Shown in pieces: positions 6,709 through 10,839 of a stretch of 10,839 nt of DNA. The notes beneath the pieces are model-generated. The model saw nothing but the letters and a program-made list of their open reading frames with translations, was not told where the DNA came from and ran no database searches. How positions within the stretch are numbered: position 1 is the first letter of the stretch; every line of letters begins with the position of its first letter. Position numbers and translations under genes: made by a program. Origin of the DNA: Planctomycetota bacterium (GTDB lineage: Bacteria; Planctomycetota; UBA1135); assembly GCA_029243845.1 (NCBI GenBank), contig JAQWRF010000318.1:1-10839 (forward strand). The letters are read 5' to 3'.

Positions 6709-7605
6709 TTATTTTTTGCAGGCCAGCGACAGCTGTTCGATCATTTCACTAACGGCAAAGGCGGTTTTATCTTCCCAGCCAGTAAGGTGTTCGAGGTCAG
6801 GGCGCTCATGGGCCCACAAAATACCACGGCTTGAATTAACAACAGCGCCATGATTGTTATGGTCAAAGGCGCAGCTTAGTCCGTCTGCCGTTCCGCCCTG
6901 GAAACCAAAGCCAGGAAGGAGCAAGGGGGTATTGGGCATGAGTTCACGGAAGGACCCCAGCTCGTTGGCGCGTGTTGCCCCAACCACGGCTCCGATATTA
7001 GACCACCCCTTTTCACCCATATCCCCTGACGACCATTCAGCCACTTGGGCCGCAATCACCTCAGACAAGGGCGGCGTTCCGTGATTTTGGAAGCTGACGG
7101 CGCCGGGATTAGATGTTTTGACTAAGAAATAGAGGCCCGCATTATGCTTTTGGGCGTATTCCAGAAAAGGCTCACAAGCATCGAGGCCCAAATATGGATT
7201 TACGGTTAGCGCATCGCATTTTGGAAAAGCATTTTGATAGCCCCCCCCCAAAAAGGTGTCGGCATAAGCTTCAGAGGTAGAGCCAATATCGCCGCGCTTG
7301 GCGTCCATTAGAACAAGAAGGCCCTTTTCTTTAGCATAGGAGCAAGCATCGGCCATTGCTGCGAAGCCGCGTGCCCCAAGCTGCTCGAAAAAGGCAGACT
7401 GTGGCTTAATAACCGCAATCTTGCCCGCCAAGATATCAATCAGAGCCCGGTGAAAGCCAATCAGCGCTTTTGCCGCATCGCCAGTAGAGCCGCTGGCTTG
7501 CTCGCGAAAGGGCTCGGGCAAATGATCAAGGCGCGGGTCCAGCCCAACCATTGCCGAGCTTTGGCAACGATCAATTGCAGCGTGCAGGCGGTCGATGTAT
7601 TTCAT
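6709..7605 (-). CDS. pyrF: Orotidine 5'-phosphate decarboxylase, type 2
   Basis: PyrF catalyses the last step of de novo UMP synthesis, the decarboxylation of OMP, in the cytoplasm. The 298-residue length and wording fit the long subfamily 2 rather than the 230-residue E. coli type. Motifs in order are VGLDPR at 20-25, IKPQSAFFE at 66-74, and the catalytic DAKRGDIG at 101-108 with Asp101, Lys103 and Asp106. Further along are TVNPYLG at 134-140, VKTSNPGA, VVGATR, LLPGFGFQGG and the phosphate-binding NSSRGI. The ATG at 7605 gives the expected N-terminus. It starts 9 bp after the hemW stop, so it is probably the last gene of a sigma-hemW-pyrF operon. An unusual run of nine G (coding strand) encodes the Leu-Gly-Gly-Gly at residues 119-122. 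Confidence 0.96.
   Translation of the reverse strand: MKYIDRLHAAIDRCQSSAMVGLDPRLDHLPEPFREQASGSTGDAAKALIGFHRALIDILAGKIAVIKPQSAFFEQLGARGFAAMADACSYAKEKGLLVLMDAKRGDIGSTSEAYADTFLGGGYQNAFPKCDALTVNPYLGLDACEPFLEYAQKHNAGLYFLVKTSNPGAVSFQNHGTPPLSEVIAAQVAEWSSGDMGEKGWSNIGAVVGATRANELGSFRELMPNTPLLLPGFGFQGGTADGLSCAFDHNNHGAVVNSSRGILWAHERPDLEHLTGWEDKTAFAVSEMIEQLSLACKK
7241..7249. repeat. C9 mononucleotide run inside pyrF
   Basis: Nine consecutive C on the plus strand, followed by five A, lie in pyrF. In the coding strand this is T5 then G9, giving Phe-Leu-Gly-Gly-Gly. The reading frame is intact with nine bases. Such runs are prone to slippage during replication and to sequencing error. Confidence 0.9.
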
Positions 7606-7614
7606 TCTGCGATA

Positions 7615-8853
7615 TCATACCGTCAACACGTCATCGTGAGGCAATAGCTCAGCAAGGATAGTGTCAAGGTGCAGATAACCCTTTTCGGTGGCGCGAACAA
7701 AACCCTGGCCACTTTTATTATAAAAATCTATTAAGCCTTCGGAGACAAACGCGCCCCACTGCTCCGAGTAGTATTGCCGCGCATCAAGTCCGGACAAGGC
7801 AGTCACCCTATCAAGAGAGATGCCTTTGTTTTCTAAGCGCAACCCCATCATTAAGACATCGAATAAAATTGTTGATGGCGAGCATAAATTTTTGTCTTGA
7901 TGAAAGTTTTGTTGCGCGGTTATCGCACCAATATATTTTTCCGGAGACGCAATATTCATAATACGATATGGATTCGCCCAACTCGCTGCGCCGGCGCCCA
8001 AGCCGATGTACGGCGATGAATTCCAGTAGGCTAAATTATGTTTACACTCACGGCCTGTTTTTGAAAAAGCACTAACCTCGTAGGCGTGGTAGCCAGCGGC
8101 CTTGTTCGCGCCGCGAGTCTGTTCAAAAATTTCTTTTGCGAATTCATTAGTATTCGGGTGATGGCGGCCGGCGTCGCGCAATTTAGTTAAACCTGTTCCT
8201 GGCTCATAACTTAACTCATAACAAGAAAGATGCTCAGGAGACAATGCGTGAATGCTTTCTAGGTCCGCAAGCCATTCTTCTAACAACTGTCCCGGGAAGG
8301 AATAGATTAAATCAATATTTATATTATCAAAACCAGCATTTCTAGCACTTTGGAAGGCCCTAAATGATTGATCTACATCATGCACCCTGTCGTAGGCAAG
8401 CAGCACGTCGTTGCGCAAGGATTGAAAACCTAAAGACAAACGATTGATGCCGCTAGTAAATACGGCATGAGCAGTGGCGTCATCAAACGATTCCGGGTTG
8501 GCCTCGATTGTTGCCTCGACAACAGTATCAGCAAATCCGGTTATCTGGTTTAGCTCATCAAGAAAACCCTTTAATTTATCGGCCTCGACTAAAGTTGGGG
8601 TCCCACCACCGACAAATAAAGTATGTGGTTTCAAATCAGTAGCGCGCAGTCTCGCCTCTTGCAATACCGCGGCTAGGTAGTCGTCAATGTTTTGGTTGGT
8701 ATAAGCGTAAGAATTAAAATCACAATAACGACACTTCTTAACGCAATACGGAAGGTGAACGTATAAAGCTACGTTACCTTCCGCATCGTGTGTGTTTGGT
8801 TTAGGCGAGCTTGCGGCTTCTAAACTTTTCGAGGCTTTGTGGTTTTTTGCCAT
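7615..8853 (-). CDS. hemW: HemW-type radical SAM protein (heme chaperone)
   Basis: HemW is a radical SAM protein related to coproporphyrinogen III oxidase HemN but acts as a heme-binding protein rather than a proven oxidase. The 412 residues show YVHLPYC..KCRYCDF at 31-46. The three cluster cysteines Cys37, Cys41 and Cys44 sit in CxxxCxxC. Then come GGGTPT at 82-87, EANPES at 118-122, the GINRLSLGFQS block, and HNLAYW at 272-277, the HNxxYW motif linked to heme binding in HemW. A 26-residue N-terminal tail precedes the core and overlaps the end of the sigma gene by 53 bp. No later in-frame ATG, GTG or TTG occurs before the core, so the overlap is probably real. pyrF follows after 9 bp. Confidence 0.92.
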   Translation of the reverse strand: MAKNHKASKSLEAASSPKPNTHDAEGNVALYVHLPYCVKKCRYCDFNSYAYTNQNIDDYLAAVLQEARLRATDLKPHTLFVGGGTPTLVEADKLKGFLDELNQITGFADTVVEATIEANPESFDDATAHAVFTSGINRLSLGFQSLRNDVLLAYDRVHDVDQSFRAFQSARNAGFDNINIDLIYSFPGQLLEEWLADLESIHALSPEHLSCYELSYEPGTGLTKLRDAGRHHPNTNEFAKEIFEQTRGANKAAGYHAYEVSAFSKTGRECKHNLAYWNSSPYIGLGAGAASWANPYRIMNIASPEKYIGAITAQQNFHQDKNLCSPSTILFDVLMMGLRLENKGISLDRVTALSGLDARQYYSEQWGAFVSEGLIDFYNKSGQGFVRATEKGYLHLDTILAELLPHDDVLTV

Positions 8854-9655
8854 CTACGACATAGCGGTGTAATTTTTTCAAAGCGCGTTGCTCAAGCTGG
8901 CGTACACGCTCACGCGAGATACCAAGTTGCTTCGACGCATATTCTAAAGTCGCGGGCTCTTCGCCGCCCAGCCCATAGCGGTAGCGCAACACCCCGGCCT
9001 CCAAGGGATCGATGAAGTCTAAGATTTCGCGGATGGTTTCTATCGCATCCTTTTCCATTACCAAATCGTCTGGTGCGCGTGAGTCGCGGTTATCGCCCCG
9101 GTTTGCCGGACGCACTCCACAGATGCCATCACTGCCTAATTGAGGCGCGACTTCTTGGTCATGAATGGTTTGCTGTACCACCTTAATGTTCTTTTTCGAG
9201 ATTTCCATATGTGCCGCAATCTCTTCTGGCATGGGCTTATGGCCAAGCTCGGTTTCTAGCCGCTCGTTCGTTCGGCGCCACTTGCTTAGTAGTTCTACCA
9301 TATACGAGGGCACGCGCACTGTTTTAACAGAGTTCATCAGCGAACGGCGAATGGTCTGCTTGATCCACCATGTTGCATAGGTTGAAAACCGAAAACCAGC
9401 TTCCGGGTCAAATTTTTCGACGCCTTTTAACAGGCCAATATTGCCTTCAGCAATAAGGTCGGGCAGCGTTAAGCCACGCCCCTTAAAGCGCTTAGCTATT
9501 GCAACCACTAATCGTAGGTTGGCGCGAATCATGTGTTCACGTGCACTTTTGTCGCCAGCATGGGCCAGGCGGCTTAATTCAACCTCCTGTGTGGCAGTGA
9601 GTAGTTTGACCTCGTCTATTTCTTGGAGGTACGCTTCTAGGCAACGATCGTTCAT
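8801..9655 (-). CDS. RNA polymerase sigma-70 family factor (RpoD/RpoS-like)
   Basis: This sigma-70 factor recruits RNA polymerase to promoters. From the ATG at 9655 it has 284 residues. It starts directly in region 1.2 (LEAYLQEIDEVKLLTATQEVEL) and lacks region 1.1, so it resembles group 2 or short primary factors. Region 2 covers about 35-105 with RLVVAIAKRF, DLIAEGNIGLLKGVEKFDP and FRFSTYATWWIKQTIRRSL. Region 3 follows SVKTVRVPSYM, and region 4.2 is TLEYASKQLGISRERVRQLEQRALKKL at about 236-262. In the -10-reading helix the Gln is kept (WIKQ), but the residue at the E. coli Thr440 position is Arg. An upstream ATG at 9739 would add 28 residues without family similarity and would cross a palindrome, so 9655 is preferred. 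It heads a likely operon with hemW and pyrF. Confidence 0.92.
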   Translation of the reverse strand: MNDRCLEAYLQEIDEVKLLTATQEVELSRLAHAGDKSAREHMIRANLRLVVAIAKRFKGRGLTLPDLIAEGNIGLLKGVEKFDPEAGFRFSTYATWWIKQTIRRSLMNSVKTVRVPSYMVELLSKWRRTNERLETELGHKPMPEEIAAHMEISKKNIKVVQQTIHDQEVAPQLGSDGICGVRPANRGDNRDSRAPDDLVMEKDAIETIREILDFIDPLEAGVLRYRYGLGGEEPATLEYASKQLGISRERVRQLEQRALKKLHRYVVDGKKPQSLEKFRSRKLA

Positions 9656-9805
9656 TATGTTGTATTTGTTGAGTAAATGAGTAATTTGGAGGGTTCGCGA
9701 ACGCTCCGACCCCCTTTGCGGCCAACAACCACCCTGCATTAGATAAAAAGGGAACTTTTCCCGTTATAGGTCAAAAAAGACGGCAAACTACTACCCAACT
9801 AAGCA
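9656..9805. promoter_or_regulatory. Divergent intergenic region, sigma gene / unknown gene
   Basis: These 150 bp separate the minus-strand sigma gene from a plus-strand gene and must carry both promoters. A minus-strand TATAAC at 9763-9768 could be a -10 for the sigma gene, but no good -35 lies at the right distance. GGGAA (9750-9754) and TTCCC (9758-9762) form a small inverted repeat next to it, and a 20 bp palindrome lies at 9688-9707. No Shine-Dalgarno sequence precedes either gene. Confidence 0.5.
9688..9707. promoter_or_regulatory. 20 bp near-perfect palindrome, possible operator
   Basis: The core GTTCGCGAAC (9693-9702) is a perfect 10 bp palindrome. After one mismatched pair (9692/9703), four more pairs match (GGAG at 9688-9691, CTCC at 9704-9707), so 18 of 20 bases are symmetric. 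It sits 33 bp upstream of the preferred sigma-gene start. It could be a repressor operator or a leader hairpin. If translation starts at 9739 instead, it would be coding. Confidence 0.5.
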
Positions 9806-10839
9806 ATGACCTCCCCAACTCAACAACCCGCAAGATCAAGCCAGCTGTCAGAGGATATGTTTGCGCCTGCTTTAGAGCGCAAGGCGCACATGTTGTTCGA
9901 CGCTATTAGCGTTGTAAGAGATGGACATGAAACAAGTTATGAAGAACGGTCTCTTTATGCTGTTTATCACGAGGCCGGCTTGCTGGAAGATTATCTAGAT
10001 CTACATGGCGCTGCCAGCAACAAGCGCTTCCATTTGATTCGCGAAGACGTTTCCGGGATAAAGTGGATTGCTCAGGCCCTCTCATGTTTGTCATTGCTTA
10101 AGGATGGCCCCAGTCCCTATCCATCTGCCGATGCCGGCTGGAGCGAGCAGCAGCTCACTAGCCACGTTGCGACATCCACCTCTCGCCTCAACGCATATTT
10201 GGACGGACTTTTTGCTCAGTTTGGCGCAAGCTGGCTCGAGGCTGACTTGGCGATAGTGTCGCCAAAAGCCACAGAGGCGGCAATCCATCCGCCCCTCCCA
10301 ACGCTGCCATCTAACCTTTTAGGCGACGAAGACGAGGCCGGCATCGGTGGCGATAACAGTATTGCCTCACGCTACTTAAGTCGCTTTATGCGCCTATTTA
10401 ATAGCTGGGACGTAGCGGTTACTACTGGGTTTGCCGACCGCAGCAACGCGGAGGCGTTTATGAAAAAATATTGCACTGAGGCGATCGCAAGATCTTTTCA
10501 GTCCAGAGTGCATAATCTGCAAAGCGACTATGACTCGCACCTACGCAACACGCCTCAGGAACTAGCCATCCCCCAATTACGCAAGGTTCGCGGCGCCGTC
10601 AGCGAGTGCCTACATTTGCTAGAGGCGGTGACCGCCCTAACACATCTCTATGAGCGCCATCACCGCCACCCACACCTAAGCAATGTTTTGCCGTGGCTAG
10701 AGCTGGTCGACGTGATAGCCAATCACCTTATCTTATCCGCATACAAGAGCTTAGGGTCATGCATGCAGCTAGCGCAAGAATTGCTCAGCGGGCTTACAGT
10801 TAGCAGCAGCACCGAGGTGTCACTGCCGGACGGTATTGA
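9806..10839 (+). CDS. Hypothetical protein, mostly helical, 3' end outside window
   Basis: From the ATG at 9806 a single frame stays open for 344 codons to the window edge, so the gene is partial. I do not recognise the family. The sequence has no signal peptide, no membrane segment and no nucleotide-binding motif that I can see. It looks largely helical and soluble, with helix-like blocks around residues 47-66 (RSLYAVYHEAGLLEDYLDLH), 83-99 and 120-140. Further such blocks fall at about 185-205 and 258-330. An acidic Gly-rich linker (LLGDEDEAGIGGDN) sits at about 171-184, and a His-rich patch (YERHHRHPH) at 282-290. There are many Leu residues and no Cys cluster. It is divergent from the sigma gene, with a 150 bp shared upstream region. 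Codon use looks ordinary for the window. That this is a real gene is well supported by the long open frame; its function is unknown. Confidence 0.8.
   Translation, partial: MTSPTQQPARSSQLSEDMFAPALERKAHMLFDAISVVRDGHETSYEERSLYAVYHEAGLLEDYLDLHGAASNKRFHLIREDVSGIKWIAQALSCLSLLKDGPSPYPSADAGWSEQQLTSHVATSTSRLNAYLDGLFAQFGASWLEADLAIVSPKATEAAIHPPLPTLPSNLLGDEDEAGIGGDNSIASRYLSRFMRLFNSWDVAVTTGFADRSNAEAFMKKYCTEAIARSFQSRVHNLQSDYDSHLRNTPQELAIPQLRKVRGAVSECLHLLEAVTALTHLYERHHRHPHLSNVLPWLELVDVIANHLILSAYKSLGSCMQLAQELLSGLTVSSSTEVSLPDGI

Noticed and set aside
9656..9739. A 28-residue N-terminal extension of the sigma factor from the ATG at 9739
   Set aside because: The extra residues show no sigma-factor similarity, no Shine-Dalgarno sequence precedes them, and the stretch contains a palindrome typical of non-coding DNA. 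The ATG at 9655 starts right at region 1.2.
9906..10288. Short open frames on both strands at the right end
   Set aside because: They overlap the long 344-codon plus-strand frame, which is the simplest coding solution.

Overview
The window is a bacterial chromosomal origin region. From left to right it holds the 5' part of gyrB, a small DUF721/DciA-type gene, dnaN, a 348 bp gap with the marks of oriC, and dnaA. These are followed by a cysteine desulfurase gene, a ParA ATPase gene, pyrF (long 'type 2' form), hemW and a sigma-70 gene, all on the minus strand. A divergent, unrecognised plus-strand gene runs off the right edge.

The organism looks like a planctomycete, possibly of the Phycisphaerae lineage. 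The clues are the dnaA-dnaN-DUF721-gyrB order with no recF, the type 2 OMP decarboxylase, and a short sigma-70 factor whose region 2/3 wording (SLMNSVKTVRVPSYM) resembles planctomycete factors. Few genes have a recognisable Shine-Dalgarno sequence. This placement rests on family knowledge and recall, not on a search. No transposons, phage genes, tRNAs, rRNAs or CRISPR arrays were seen.

Layout: (1) positions 1-2780 form a tight replication operon, dnaN > dciA > gyrB, with 1 bp and 5 bp gaps. (2) Positions 2781-3128 hold the putative oriC: three good DnaA boxes, a GC-containing spacer, a run of TAG trinucleotides matching the DnaA-trio motif, and an AT-rich stretch abutting dnaN. (3) dnaA is followed, further upstream, by a parA > cysteine desulfurase pair whose reading frames overlap by 35 bp. 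(4) The sigma gene, hemW and pyrF form a likely operon with a 53 bp overlap and a 9 bp gap. (5) A 150 bp divergent region with a near-perfect 20 bp palindrome separates the sigma gene from the unknown plus-strand gene.

Together the genes cover replication initiation (DnaA, clamp, DciA, gyrase), possibly chromosome or plasmid partition (ParA without a visible ParB), sulfur mobilisation, pyrimidine synthesis, heme-related radical SAM chemistry and transcription initiation. I see no clear undescribed multi-gene system. The most notable points are the origin architecture, the DciA-for-RecF gene order, the head-on orientation of everything to the right of the origin, the palindrome at the sigma gene, and the unrecognised divergent gene.
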